Assembly (NCBI GenBank): GCA_002321895.1
Contig: DCMZ01000016.1
Location: forward strand, 93,942-157,941
Direction: 5' to 3'
Origin: Bdellovibrionaceae bacterium UBA1609
GTDB lineage: Bacteria > Bdellovibrionota > Bdellovibrionia > Bdellovibrionales > UBA1609
DNA: 64,000 bases
The position numbers were made by a program, and so were the translations under genes. The notes below the pieces were generated by a model. It ran no database searches and was not told where the DNA came from. It saw nothing but the letters and a program-made list of their open reading frames with translations. This document shows, one piece after another, positions 1 through 8,399 of this stretch (the first letter of the stretch is position 1; each line of letters opens with the position of its first letter).

Positions 1-497
1 GCGAGTAATCCATGGCTGAACTCTTGAAAAGCGACAACAGCCCACGCCGTTATGAGAGAACTAAGAACTATTGTATAATAGGCTCGGGCAATTTTAGGAA
101 AATGAGAAAAAATAATTGTAGTTCCACTAGTAACGCCAGCCATAACCATTATGGCTACAGCTATCTCAGTACCTTTATGAAAGTCAATCAACCAGGGTAG
201 GATGGCCCAGAAAAAAGCAAAAGAAAGCGCTTGATATTTCCATGCACTAAGGCAATTGATTTGTGTGGATTTATTGTCTGGATCAAATTTTTTGATAGCA
301 AAATGATTGTTTAAAAGTGCAAACGAAGAGTTAGCGTAATAGCACAACATCCAAACTAAAACGGGAGTATTTAAAAACCCCACATAGGTGAAAGCTGGGA
401 GAACCAGCGAAGATAAAATAGCTTGTTTGAAACTAAGGTTCAGCGCTTCGATCTTTAGTCGAAAAACCTTGTCTTCAATTGTGGCCGTCTCTTTCAT
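1..497 (-). CDS. Membrane protein, N-terminal part only (likely sensor/signalling protein), cut by window edge
   Basis: Reading frame on the minus strand that starts at an ATG at 495-497 and is still open at base 1, so only about 165 residues are visible. A GAGAAG ribosome binding site precedes the ATG. The protein has a short soluble N-terminus (METAT-like acidic start), then several hydrophobic segments separated by short polar loops, one containing FDPDNKS. This resembles the N-terminal membrane sensor domains found in front of GGDEF or histidine kinase modules, but the output domain lies outside the window. It begins 10 bases after the stop of the upstream receiver gene, so the two are probably co-transcribed. 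The function is inferred from context only. Confidence 0.6.
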   Translation of the reverse strand, partial: MKETATIEDKVFRLKIEALNLSFKQAILSSLVLPAFTYVGFLNTPVLVWMLCYYANSSFALLNNHFAIKKFDPDNKSTQINCLSAWKYQALSFAFFWAILPWLIDFHKGTEIAVAIMVMAGVTSGTTIIFSHFPKIARAYYTIVLSSLITAWAVVAFQEFSHGLL

Positions 498-507
498 ACA
501 CTTCTCG

Positions 508-879
508 TTAAACTACATATTCTTGTTTCTGACTGACAAATTCAAGGATTTCATCTGGGTCGATGGGTTTGGTTCTTGGGCTCACATTGGGGAAATTCTT
601 AAGATGCGGAATGACTTCTTCAAGAAATCCAGAGAGCAGCATTATTTGTGCTTCGCAATTTTTGGGATTGCTGGCAGAAAACTGGTTTATAAATTCAAAT
701 CCGTTCATGATTGGCATTCTAAAATCCACAATAACAAAATCGATCCATTCTTTTGCAACTATGTTGAGTGCCTCTTGACCATTAGATGCTGTATGGACAT
801 TGCAATCCATCTGAAGCTCTATAATGTCCTTCAGGATTTCTCTTAAACCCAATTCATCATCTACAATCAATATATTCAT
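508..879 (-). CDS. Single-domain response regulator (REC)
   Basis: A 123-residue stand-alone receiver. The start with a good GGAGA ribosome binding site is the ATG at 877-879, giving the typical MNILIVDDE opening; an upstream in-frame ATG lacks one. The acidic pair lies at residues 7-8, the phospho-accepting aspartate at about residue 52 (VDFRMP), and a conserved lysine sits in the late RTKP segment. There is no output domain, so it probably works by protein contact or as a phosphate relay. It precedes the truncated membrane sensor gene by 10 bases and probably shares its transcript. Confidence 0.88.
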   Translation of the reverse strand: MNILIVDDELGLREILKDIIELQMDCNVHTASNGQEALNIVAKEWIDFVIVDFRMPIMNGFEFINQFSASNPKNCEAQIMLLSGFLEEVIPHLKNFPNVSPRTKPIDPDEILEFVSQKQEYVV

Positions 880-1030
880 TATTCGTCTCCTGCTTACGTT
901 CCACATTAATCTTTTCGGTATTTGTGAACGAGCCTATAAGTGTTTGAATATATTTTCATAATTTAGGTTTTAGTCTTAATGCCGAGTTAAGAAGTGGTTC
1001 AGGAACTCTTCATAAAATTATGCGATCGAC

Positions 1031-2239
1031 TTAATTTGAGGCAATGGGCTTGTTGAGCATGAAAAGCCCTACTACAGCGACAGTCAAGAAGCCCACCGCA
1101 AGAGGTACTATGGTTCCATGGAGAAAGTATCCCAATGAGCTTCCAAATAATACTCCTATAAAGCTCTGTAGGAAGCCGAGAATAGCTGAACCTAGACCCG
1201 CAATATGTCCTAGTGGCTCCATTGCGATGGCGTTCAGGTTTCCAAATAGAAAGCCCACAGCAAAAAAAGTGGGTATCATGAAGGCCATAAAGCCATAGAG
1301 GGGAGGGTTCGTTTGACCGGTGAATCCTAGATAGGCGAACAGAGTTAATGAGGTAAAGACCATTACAAATAGAGCTCTACGGACTAAGCGAATAGAGCCC
1401 ATTCGAAGAACCAATTGCGAGTTGAAAAATGAAGCGCCACCCACTGATAATGCACAAGCGGCAAAGTACAATGGGAATTGGTCTCCGACGTCATAGATCA
1501 CAGTGAATATTTCCTGAATACCACCAAGATAACCAATGAGAACACCCATTATTAAGCCAGAAATAATAAATCCAATACGGCTTTGCCTGTATATAAAGGC
1601 TTCTTTTATTCCAAAAAGCATTTGTTTGAATGAAATCTTTTGTCGTTTCCCTTTCTCTAGGGTTTCTTTTTGACGTAAGAAAAACCAGATCAAAATAAGG
1701 CCGGAAAACACAACTAGGGCGATAAAAAACGAACGCCATCCTCCGAAGGACTTCATTATAAATTGACCTACACTGGGTGCTACAGCTGGTATTAGAATAA
1801 ATACAGTCATAACAAGAGATGAAATTTTAGCCATAACATCTCCACTAAATCGATCTCTAATCAAAGCGATGGAAACGATTCTGGGTCCGGCTCCGCCGAG
1901 ACCTTGAAACAGTCGGCCAATGAGCATGACCCAAAAACTTTGTGAAGCCCATGATATCAAAGCTCCTATTAGATAGAGTCCGAGACCCAAAAATATTGGA
2001 AGTCTTCTGCCAAATTGATCAGATATAGGGCCAAACAGGAGCTGACCAAATCCAAAACCTAGAAACAATACGGAGACGATGTATTGGGTTTGGCCTGGGC
2101 CCGAAGCCTTCAGGTCAGCCGCCAATTCGGAAATGCCAGGAAGTATTCCATCAATAGCAAAGGCGATGACCGAAGTGAGAGAGGCCATGAGTGCTACAAA
2201 CTCAATTTGGTTTAATTTTTCAGGGGGTCTTAAATTCAT
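1031..2239 (-). CDS. Bcr/CflA-family drug resistance MFS transporter
   Basis: A 402-residue protein with about 12 hydrophobic segments and the length of a major facilitator drug:H+ antiporter. The loop between segments 2 and 3 carries the MFS signature GPISDQFGRR, the first helix ends in DGILPGISELAADL as in Bcr/CflA exporters (where the usual text is D.YLPALP.ia..l), and segment 5 contains the antiporter-type VAPSVGQFI stretch. It should export small toxic compounds or metabolites through the inner membrane. It is monocistronic by appearance, with the next gene on the same strand about 100 bases upstream. The substrate cannot be read from the sequence. Confidence 0.85.
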   Translation of the reverse strand: MNLRPPEKLNQIEFVALMASLTSVIAFAIDGILPGISELAADLKASGPGQTQYIVSVLFLGFGFGQLLFGPISDQFGRRLPIFLGLGLYLIGALISWASQSFWVMLIGRLFQGLGGAGPRIVSIALIRDRFSGDVMAKISSLVMTVFILIPAVAPSVGQFIMKSFGGWRSFFIALVVFSGLILIWFFLRQKETLEKGKRQKISFKQMLFGIKEAFIYRQSRIGFIISGLIMGVLIGYLGGIQEIFTVIYDVGDQFPLYFAACALSVGGASFFNSQLVLRMGSIRLVRRALFVMVFTSLTLFAYLGFTGQTNPPLYGFMAFMIPTFFAVGFLFGNLNAIAMEPLGHIAGLGSAILGFLQSFIGVLFGSSLGYFLHGTIVPLAVGFLTVAVVGLFMLNKPIASN

Positions 2240-2340
2240 GGGGTTAGTTGTCCGATCAAAGGCGAAGTTAACTCCAATACCAGGTAGGGGTCAACGCCTG
2301 CCGCCTAGGGCATGTAATAATCATCAAAATCAAATCAGAC

Positions 2341-3144
2341 CTATTTAAAAAGAAAAGAGCAGAGCGAAGCTTTAGGTTTAAAACGAGCTTGAGTTAACAA
2401 CTTGTTTTCTAAAATGTACTGCTCTACCAGATCGGACACTAAGGGCACATCTAGATAAGCCGGTAATGGAATATTCTTGTTAAGCAACCAATACTTCTCT
2501 CTCACATCAGTGGCATGAATATCAAAATCCAATTGGGTGGGAGTGCTTACTAACTGAGAGGGCTTTCCAGCAAATCTAGGGTTGGCCTGTGAGTCAATAT
2601 GCTCCTTCTCTTCTGGGGTGGCGTGAGTCACGATCCACTTTTCGACCTTGGCATTAGAAGGAGACACCCATTTCATTATCAGGGCTCCCAGTCGGTTTTT
2701 CAGACCCACAAAGCTGTCTGCCCCAACGTGGCCAAATATCCGTGTGGTCGCCGATTGATTGCGGATCCATTTTGTGATCTGCGCAAAGGCACCACTGCGA
2801 GGGCGGTCCAATACGTAAATATTTGGGTGTTCACCATAGCGTTCGGCAAGTAGGTTTACCCTGTGGTGAAGATCAAGAGGCTTCTTTTGCCCTCGCTTAT
2901 GTACTGTCATATCGTTGGCGATCACAAATATTGCGATTTCAAATCCTGGATAGGTTTCCTTCATCTCTTTGAGCATCGATTCAAAGATTTCTTCATGTCT
3001 CAGAGTGATAGGGCCAAATGTTCCCACCGAGACTACGGCTATGGAGGGACCTTTTGGAGAAAAATCATCAATGAACGCCCCATAGGAATTAATGGTATTC
3101 ATAAGAATAGCCACACCAAAAATAAGAATTCCCATGAGTTTCAT
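2341..3144 (-). CDS. Exported nucleotidyltransferase-like protein (NMNAT/cytidylyltransferase superfamily)
   Basis: A 267-residue protein. The ATG at 3142-3144 has a GGGAGAG ribosome binding site and gives a clean signal peptide (hydrophobic residues 4-18, then NSYGA), so it should be exported. The mature part opens with a beta strand and GTFGPITLRHEEIFE (about residues 41-55), which matches the GTFNPITNxH ATP-binding signature of nicotinamide mononucleotide adenylyltransferases. A later HATDVREKY resembles the ISSTxIR phosphate-binding motif. An IFGHVGADSF stretch fits the GxD segment of the fold. What an ATP-dependent enzyme would do outside the cytoplasm is unclear; the call is to the fold, not to a reaction. 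Confidence 0.6.
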   Translation of the reverse strand: MKLMGILIFGVAILMNTINSYGAFIDDFSPKGPSIAVVSVGTFGPITLRHEEIFESMLKEMKETYPGFEIAIFVIANDMTVHKRGQKKPLDLHHRVNLLAERYGEHPNIYVLDRPRSGAFAQITKWIRNQSATTRIFGHVGADSFVGLKNRLGALIMKWVSPSNAKVEKWIVTHATPEEKEHIDSQANPRFAGKPSQLVSTPTQLDFDIHATDVREKYWLLNKNIPLPAYLDVPLVSDLVEQYILENKLLTQARFKPKASLCSFLFK

Positions 3145-3417
3145 TGTGAGTGCTCTCCCAATCATAAAATTAAATAGATCCAGCTATAGTATCATCTTTA
3201 TGGAAAGGTTGAGAGAGGTGTGAAAAATTAGCCTAATGGATACAAAAGTGGAAACAATATAGTCAGAGGGGCCAAGTCGTTTTGAATGTAGCTGTATTGT
3301 TGTTTCATATGGGATCATGAATCGTCTCAATCTTAGCCAATTTCTTCCAGAAATCTCAATCCTTGCTCCAAACGGAATCAATCCTGAGATGATAAGTTGT
3401 GATTAGGGAGGATTAGT

Positions 3418-3840
3418 ATGGAACTCAGTTGGCAGACTGCTGTTGGAGTTGGCAGAACAAAAAGGGTCTTGATTATTGACGACAATCAGGCCTGCTCATT
3501 AGTGGCGAGACAAATATTTTTTGCAATGGGGGCCCATGCGGACACTGTTGCAAATGGGTATGATGCGGTGGAAGCTGTAGCTAAGGAACGTTACGACTTA
3601 GTTTTAGTGGATTGGCAAATGCCTATCCGTGATGGAGCAAAAACTTTGCAGCTCATGGATGCTGTTGTAAGTAATTTCGATAGACGGATACCTTACATAA
3701 TATATACGGGTCAGGACCCAGACATTGTAAGCGTTCCTCATACAGAAAATCTTTATATTATAGACTACTGGCATAAAGAATATAGAAGGTCGAGTTGGGA
3801 AAAGCGTGTTGCGGCTTTCTTTTCCTACCAGGAGGATTGA
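3418..3840 (+). CDS. Single-domain response regulator (REC)
   Basis: A 140-residue protein starting at an ATG preceded by GGGAGG. A short N-terminal tail leads to the receiver: acidic pair at residues 21-22 (IIDD), phospho-accepting aspartate at 65 (VDWQMP) and a threonine in YTGQD at the usual position. The late lysine is in an unusual HKEYRR context rather than the normal KP. No output domain follows. The stop is one base before the start of the Hpt gene, so the two are almost certainly translated from one message and may exchange phosphate. Confidence 0.88.
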   Translation: MELSWQTAVGVGRTKRVLIIDDNQACSLVARQIFFAMGAHADTVANGYDAVEAVAKERYDLVLVDWQMPIRDGAKTLQLMDAVVSNFDRRIPYIIYTGQDPDIVSVPHTENLYIIDYWHKEYRRSSWEKRVAAFFSYQED

Positions 3841-3841
3841 T

Positions 3842-4189
3842 TTGGGACTCATCGAGATGAAGGCTATAGACAATTTAAAAGAAATTGGTGCTAAAACAGG
3901 TAAGGATTTAGTTGGAGTTCTTATAGAAATGTACAGAAACTCCGTACCTCAGTCCATAGAGAGTATGCGTAATTTGCTTGAATCAAAGGATTTTGAATCT
4001 TTGGGCAGGGAGGCTCATAGTTTAAAATCTAGCAGTGCGAATTTAGGAGTCTCGGTAATAAGAGAGGTGTCTAAAAAAATTGAGATTGGTATTTTAAAAA
4101 ACGAGCTAGACCCTGAACAAATCAAGTCTCTGATTTTAGAAATTGAAAAGGACCTACCTCAATGCCTAGATGAGTTAACAAACCTTTAG
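3842..4189 (+). CDS. Histidine phosphotransfer (Hpt) domain protein
   Basis: A 115-residue all-helical protein. The best start is a TTG at 3842, seven bases after AGGAGG; an ATG at 3857 lacks a proper site, and the longer frame reaches back into the receiver gene. The phosphorylatable histidine is H59 in REAHSLKSSSANLG, the classic Hpt signature. It would carry phosphate between a hybrid kinase and a response regulator, a step the multi-receiver neighbourhood needs. It starts one base after the upstream receiver stop. Its end overlaps the end of the convergent OmpR-type gene by four bases. Confidence 0.88.
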   Translation: MGLIEMKAIDNLKEIGAKTGKDLVGVLIEMYRNSVPQSIESMRNLLESKDFESLGREAHSLKSSSANLGVSVIREVSKKIEIGILKNELDPEQIKSLILEIEKDLPQCLDELTNL

Positions 4190-4869
4190 TTTTTTGAAAT
4201 TACTAGTCGGTAACCAGAACCTTGGACGGACTGAATTTCCAGATCTAGTCCGGAGACTTTTTTTCTTAAATTACTTATATGCGAATCGACAGTTCTGTCC
4301 GAAATGGAAATATTATTAGGCCAAACTTCCTCAATGAGTTTTTCACGAGAAATAACATAGTCAACACGGCTCGATAAATAGGTTAAAAGGGCAAATTCTT
4401 TACCTGTGAGTTCAATTTCTTCACCGGTTAAGTGATTGAAGGTTCGGTGTCGTTCGAGATCAATCCTTACTTTTCCAAAAATGACATTCGAGTTTTTTTC
4501 GTCAGAGACCCTTAAATGAGTTCGAATTCTAGCGAGAAGCTCCTTAGAATTAAATGGCTTTGTAAGGTAGTCGTTGGCCCCCATGTCGAGGCCTTTTACT
4601 TTATCTTCGACGGCATCTCGTCCAGATACAATGATAATGGGGGTGCCAAGATGCACTGAGGACGTCTTCATAAAATTACAAATTTGAAGTCCATCTAGGT
4701 CAGGCAATGTCAAATCAAGTATGACAAGATCAAATTGAGATTTATTAAGTATATCTAATGCTTCCTGGCCTGTAGAAGCTGTTTGAAGACTATATTGGCC
4801 GCTCAAAGAGGACTCAATTATGAGGCGATATTCCTGAGAATCTTCTATGAGCAAAATACTTTTTTCCAT
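4186..4869 (-). CDS. OmpR/PhoB-family response regulator (REC + winged helix)
   Basis: A 227-residue DNA-binding regulator. The ATG at 4867-4869 follows AAGGTG and gives MEKSILLIEDS. The receiver has its phospho-accepting aspartate at 52 (ILDLTLPD) and its lysine at 104 (LTKPF). From about residue 130 there is a winged-helix domain with ELTGKEFALL, the recognition-helix text ISDRTVDSHISNLRKK, and a C-terminal wing GSGYRL. It is divergent from the next receiver gene and convergent with the Hpt gene. No partner kinase lies beside it, so it may be served by the hybrid kinase at 6.6-8.3 kb through the Hpt protein; that link is inference. Confidence 0.93.
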   Translation of the reverse strand: MEKSILLIEDSQEYRLIIESSLSGQYSLQTASTGQEALDILNKSQFDLVILDLTLPDLDGLQICNFMKTSSVHLGTPIIIVSGRDAVEDKVKGLDMGANDYLTKPFNSKELLARIRTHLRVSDEKNSNVIFGKVRIDLERHRTFNHLTGEEIELTGKEFALLTYLSSRVDYVISREKLIEEVWPNNISISDRTVDSHISNLRKKVSGLDLEIQSVQGSGYRLVISKN

Positions 4870-4907
4870 TTTCACCTTCTGATTCACTCAAAATGAAACA
4901 AAGTTTT

Positions 4908-4919
4908 CCAGAAATCTGG
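4908..4919. promoter_or_regulatory. Inverted repeat in a divergent promoter region (possible operator)
   Basis: CCAGA-AA-TCTGG, a perfect 5-bp inverted repeat with a two-base centre. It lies in the 109-base gap between the divergent OmpR-type gene and the next receiver gene. Its placement suits autoregulation by a dimeric regulator, but it is short enough to occur by chance. Confidence 0.3.
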
Positions 4920-4978
4920 ATCGAGATACCACAACCAATCAATGAGTTAAGTTTATTCTATTATCAAAGGGGATGATA

Positions 4979-5380
4979 ATGAAAGAAGTTTTATTGATCG
5001 ATGACAACTCAATAGACCAAGTCTACCAAAAAGCATTCACTGAAGCCTTAGGTATGAGTTGTACCGTTGCAAGCCATGTGGACGAAGCTGTTTCTCTGCT
5101 AAAGGGGATTCACTTTGATCTTGTGCTGCTTGATTACCGGTTGCCTGAAATCGATGGTCTTCAACTTCTCATTGGTTTCAATTCCATTCCCAATGTAAAT
5201 GAAATTCCTATCGTCGTAATAACGGGTCACTTGGATTTAGATCTTGAAAGAATGTTTAAGTTTTTTGGAGCAAAGGCTGTGTTGGAGAAACCTTTGAGTG
5301 AGGGACTACATGGTGAGCTGATAAAGTATCTGATTGAGCAAAAAGAGGAACTATGGAAAAGCAAAAATGCGTACTCATAG
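4979..5380 (+). CDS. Single-domain response regulator (REC)
   Basis: A 133-residue receiver. Of two nearby ATGs, the second (4979) is six bases after AAAGGGG and is preferred. The acidic pair is at residues 8-9 (LIDDN), the phospho-accepting aspartate at 52 (LLDYRLPE), the threonine at 83 (VITGH) and the lysine at 105 (LEKPLS). No output domain is present. Its last 28 bases overlap the start of the following receiver gene in another frame, so the two are translationally linked. It is the first gene of a five-gene run that leads to the H-NOX and kinase genes. Confidence 0.88.
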   Translation: MKEVLLIDDNSIDQVYQKAFTEALGMSCTVASHVDEAVSLLKGIHFDLVLLDYRLPEIDGLQLLIGFNSIPNVNEIPIVVITGHLDLDLERMFKFFGAKAVLEKPLSEGLHGELIKYLIEQKEELWKSKNAYS

Positions 5381-6060
5381 TTGAAGATAATCCTAGCGAT
5401 CAAGTTGTTGCGTCTGCTCGAGTGGAAGCGGAAGGATACATGCCGGTCGTTGCAAATGATGGCTATGAGGCTATTGATAAATTTGAAGAGTTTGAAATTG
5501 CATTGTTTATGATTGATCTACAGATGCCAAGAATGGGAGGCATAGAGTTAATTCGTAGAATCAGAAGGGTGAGCAGCTATAGTGAAACTCCCATAATGGT
5601 GTTCAGCGCAAGAAAGGACTCCTCCGATGTTCGCCTGGCAATGCAGGCTGGTGCTTGTGAGTATCTACTAAAGCCGATGGATGGCATGGTCTTTCAGGAG
5701 AAATTTAAGCGAATTGTAGGACGAGCTGAAGACTGGACTGAATACGAAATTGATCCAGAGAGTCTCGCATCCAAAGCCAAGCTAGGCGTAGATATTAAAG
5801 TAACACATATAAATGAAATAGGACTGAGAGTTGTCTGTGGCAAAGAATTTAAAGTCGATGACGTAATGAGTGTCTCTAGTCTGATTTTTGGAGAAGAAGT
5901 TTCTGAAGTTCAGGTCCGGGTTACTGCTGTAAAAAAGTTAGATGAACTTTTTGAAGTTAAAGGAAACTTTATTGGTATCAATGAGCCAATACGAAAAAAT
6001 ATCCGTTTTTTATGTCGTGAGATTTACAGACAAGAACAAGCTAAGAAAAATGAAGACTAA
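5353..6060 (+). CDS. Response regulator with C-terminal domain of uncertain type (possibly PilZ-like)
   Basis: A 235-residue protein starting at an ATG behind AGAGGA inside the end of the previous gene. Residues 5-120 are a receiver: acidic pair EDN at 11-12, phospho-accepting aspartate at 55 (MIDLQMPRMGG), lysine at 107 (LLKPMD). After a linker, residues about 140-225 form a mostly beta domain with HINEIGLRV and a late FIGINEPIRKNIRFLC. This looks like a degenerate PilZ-type barrel, where the usual D/NxSxxG is replaced by HINEIG. If so it could be a phosphorylation-controlled cyclic-di-GMP or protein-binding output. The C-terminal call is tentative. Confidence 0.8.
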   Translation: MEKQKCVLIVEDNPSDQVVASARVEAEGYMPVVANDGYEAIDKFEEFEIALFMIDLQMPRMGGIELIRRIRRVSSYSETPIMVFSARKDSSDVRLAMQAGACEYLLKPMDGMVFQEKFKRIVGRAEDWTEYEIDPESLASKAKLGVDIKVTHINEIGLRVVCGKEFKVDDVMSVSSLIFGEEVSEVQVRVTAVKKLDELFEVKGNFIGINEPIRKNIRFLCREIYRQEQAKKNED

Positions 6061-6075
6061 AATAGGAGAGTACTT

Positions 6076-6615
6076 ATGAAGGGGATAGTATTTAAAGAAC
6101 TGATTGCCTTGATGGAACAAGTTGTTGGAGAAGAGCTCACAGAAGATATCATTGAAGAGGCGAACCTTGATAGTGGTGGATCCTATTCTGGAGTGGGAAC
6201 ATATGACCATAGTGAGATCCTAAGTCTTGTTACAGTACTTTCTGAAAAAACAGGAAAAGAAGCGTCAGAATTAGTTCATGCTTTTGGGGAACATATGGTG
6301 GGTGTTTTTAAGAAGGCCCATGGAGACTTCTTCAGTAAACCCGACACCTATTCATTTTTAGAATCCGTTCACTCCTATATTCATGTTGAAGTGAGGAAAC
6401 TATACCCAGAGGCGGAGCTGCCAGCAATCAGTTGTAAAAATGGTGGAGATGGTAGCTTCGAATTGCATTATTACTCAAACAGGCCATTTGCGGATCTAGC
6501 GGGAGGTCTAATAGCTGGAGTGATTAAACATTATGGCGAGAAAATTGATGTGAAGGTGAGTGATATTGGCCCTAATGGATTGCGAGAAAGAACTTTTTTT
6601 CTAAAAAAGGGGTAG
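6076..6615 (+). CDS. H-NOX haem-based gas sensor
   Basis: A 179-residue protein matching the H-NOX (haem-NO/oxygen binding) family in length and in opening text (MKGIVFKELIALMEQVVGEE). The proximal haem ligand is H103 in SYIHVEVRKLYPEAELP, and the haem-propionate-binding YxSxR motif is Y132-x-S134-x-R136 (YYSNR). In related bacteria, stand-alone H-NOX proteins bind NO and control a partner histidine kinase or cyclase. Here the gene sits four bases before a soluble hybrid kinase gene, exactly the expected partner. Whether it prefers NO or also binds O2 depends on a distal-pocket tyrosine that cannot be placed from sequence alone. Confidence 0.93.
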   Translation: MKGIVFKELIALMEQVVGEELTEDIIEEANLDSGGSYSGVGTYDHSEILSLVTVLSEKTGKEASELVHAFGEHMVGVFKKAHGDFFSKPDTYSFLESVHSYIHVEVRKLYPEAELPAISCKNGGDGSFELHYYSNRPFADLAGGLIAGVIKHYGEKIDVKVSDIGPNGLRERTFFLKKG

Positions 6616-6618
6616 GCA

Positions 6619-8280
6619 ATGGGTAAGGAAGACTTTTTAAGAAAGAAAATTGAACGGATACAGAAGGCTCAGGAAGAGACCGAAAAGTTGTTGGAAGAAA
6701 AGAGTCGAGAACTTTTTGATCTGAATCAAGCCCTCGAAGCTCGCGTGATCGAGAGGACCGCTGAATTTGAGGCGGCGAGAGACGAAGCGATTATTGCCAG
6801 TAAAGCGAAAAGTCAATTTCTAGCAAATATGAGTCATGAGATTCGCACACCACTCAATGGAATGTTGGGTTTCATCTCATTGTTATTGAAGTCGGAAATG
6901 AGTGATGTCCAAAAACAACAACTTCGTACAGTTTCTCAATCTGGGCAGCTATTGTTGAGCATAATCAACGATATTCTTGAATTCTCAAAAATTGAAGCCG
7001 GTAAGATCGAAATTGAAAATAGAGAATTTCATTTAGAGACATGCATTGAAGACATCGTTGGAGTGCTTTCGACTCAGGTTTTTGATAGAGGGTTAGAGTT
7101 TTCTTACTTTATTGATAGAAACCTATCCTCAAACTTTATAGGAGATGAATCTAGAATCAGGCAACTTCTTGTTAATTTAATTGGAAATGCAATTAAGTTT
7201 ACTCCCACTGGAGAAATTAGAGTGCGGGTGGAGTCCGCCGATGATGGGAATGTTCGTTTTACGGTTTCCGATACCGGAGTGGGGGTAGCAAAAGACAAAT
7301 TGACGACCATTTTTAATTCTTTTGAACAAGCCGATGTAAGCGATACAAGGAAATATGGTGGAACGGGTCTCGGTTTAACGATTAGTCGAGAGATCGTCCA
7401 GGTCATGGGTGGAAAAATATGGGTGGAAAGTGAAGAAACAAAGGGCTCTGAATTTATTTTTGAGATTCCACTCACCTCGCTTCATGACGACGATAGGGGA
7501 GTGATGGTTTTTGAAAAACCCATACCAGTGGCTGTTCTTTCGTTAAGTAGCTCCATCACTGCAAATATTTGCCAAAGAGTTGAAAAAATGGGTGGGACAC
7601 CTGTTGCGTTGAAAACAGCGAATTTAGATCTTGGGTACTATCAAAATCATAAGTTGGTCGTGGACTACAAATGTCTAAAAGATGATGCTATTGCTGATCA
7701 GTTTCGAGACTTCATAGGAAAAGAGGGAAATAGGGCTGTTGTACTTCACACTCCTTGTGAGTTTGAAGTCTGCTCAGAGAAGTTCTCTTCGCCGACAACA
7801 GTATTTTTATTAAAACCAGTCCGCCGAGCTGAATTAGAGGAGGCTCTTCTCAACGATCGTTCTCCTATTCAAGATGAGGACCAAGGAAAAGTAGAACATT
7901 CATTTGGCGATTCTAAATTACTTTTAGTGGAAGACAACCAGATCAATCAAATGGTCGCTATAGCTATGCTAGAAGCCAACGGTTTTAAAGCAGATATCGC
8001 GGGTAATGGAAAAGAGGCTGTAGAGATGATGCAGGGTGGAGGGTATTCGCTCATTTTGATGGACTGTCAGATGCCGGTGATGGATGGCTTTGAGGCCACT
8101 AAGGCGATTCGGCAATCACACCCCAATCTTCCAATAATAGCAATGACTGCTAACGCCTTTAAAAAAACAAAAGAAGAATGCTTCGATGTGGGAATGAATG
8201 ACTTTGTAACTAAACCTGTAGATGGAGATGCATTAGCAGAAGTGATCAGCAAGCATCTACTACTGTCAAATGGAGGGTAA
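6619..8280 (+). CDS. Soluble hybrid histidine kinase, likely H-NOX partner
   Basis: A 553-residue cytoplasmic kinase with no membrane segment. Order: coiled coil 1-60, HisKA with H73 (MSHEIRTPLNG), HATPase with N190 (LIGNAIKFTP) and the GGTGLG box at 247-252, a degenerate receiver at about 302-411 (LVVDY at 346-350, LLKP at 397-400, acidic pair missing), and an intact receiver at 433-550 with D482 (MDCQMPVMDG) and K532. It lacks a sensor domain of its own, which fits control by the H-NOX protein encoded four bases upstream. Phosphate would then move to the nearby Hpt protein and single receivers. Confidence 0.93.
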   Translation: MGKEDFLRKKIERIQKAQEETEKLLEEKSRELFDLNQALEARVIERTAEFEAARDEAIIASKAKSQFLANMSHEIRTPLNGMLGFISLLLKSEMSDVQKQQLRTVSQSGQLLLSIINDILEFSKIEAGKIEIENREFHLETCIEDIVGVLSTQVFDRGLEFSYFIDRNLSSNFIGDESRIRQLLVNLIGNAIKFTPTGEIRVRVESADDGNVRFTVSDTGVGVAKDKLTTIFNSFEQADVSDTRKYGGTGLGLTISREIVQVMGGKIWVESEETKGSEFIFEIPLTSLHDDDRGVMVFEKPIPVAVLSLSSSITANICQRVEKMGGTPVALKTANLDLGYYQNHKLVVDYKCLKDDAIADQFRDFIGKEGNRAVVLHTPCEFEVCSEKFSSPTTVFLLKPVRRAELEEALLNDRSPIQDEDQGKVEHSFGDSKLLLVEDNQINQMVAIAMLEANGFKADIAGNGKEAVEMMQGGGYSLILMDCQMPVMDGFEATKAIRQSHPNLPIIAMTANAFKKTKEECFDVGMNDFVTKPVDGDALAEVISKHLLLSNGG

Positions 8281-8281
8281 A

Positions 8282-8365
8282 ATGTCTGTTATGTTGTTTT
8301 ACTTAGATCTTTCATGGATTCTGGAAATGGCTGACGAGAGGAAGTCCGAACCGAGCGAAAACTAA
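8282..8365 (+). CDS. Possible 27-residue small ORF
   Basis: Begins at an ATG four bases after GGAGGG, the strongest ribosome binding site in this stretch, immediately after the kinase stop. It encodes a 27-residue peptide with a hydrophobic middle and a charged end (ERKSEPSEN). Its TAA overlaps another ATG (TAATG) that opens a 22-codon frame. No homology is recognised; it may be a leader that couples translation to the next gene, or chance. Confidence 0.25.
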   Translation: MSVMLFYLDLSWILEMADERKSEPSEN

Positions 8366-8399
8366 TGCGTTGGCGAAGGAATTGCAAAATACCCTTCTT

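Noticed and set aside
3184..3381. 65-codon minus-strand frame
   Set aside because: No ribosome binding site, no recognisable pattern; lies in a promoter-like gap.
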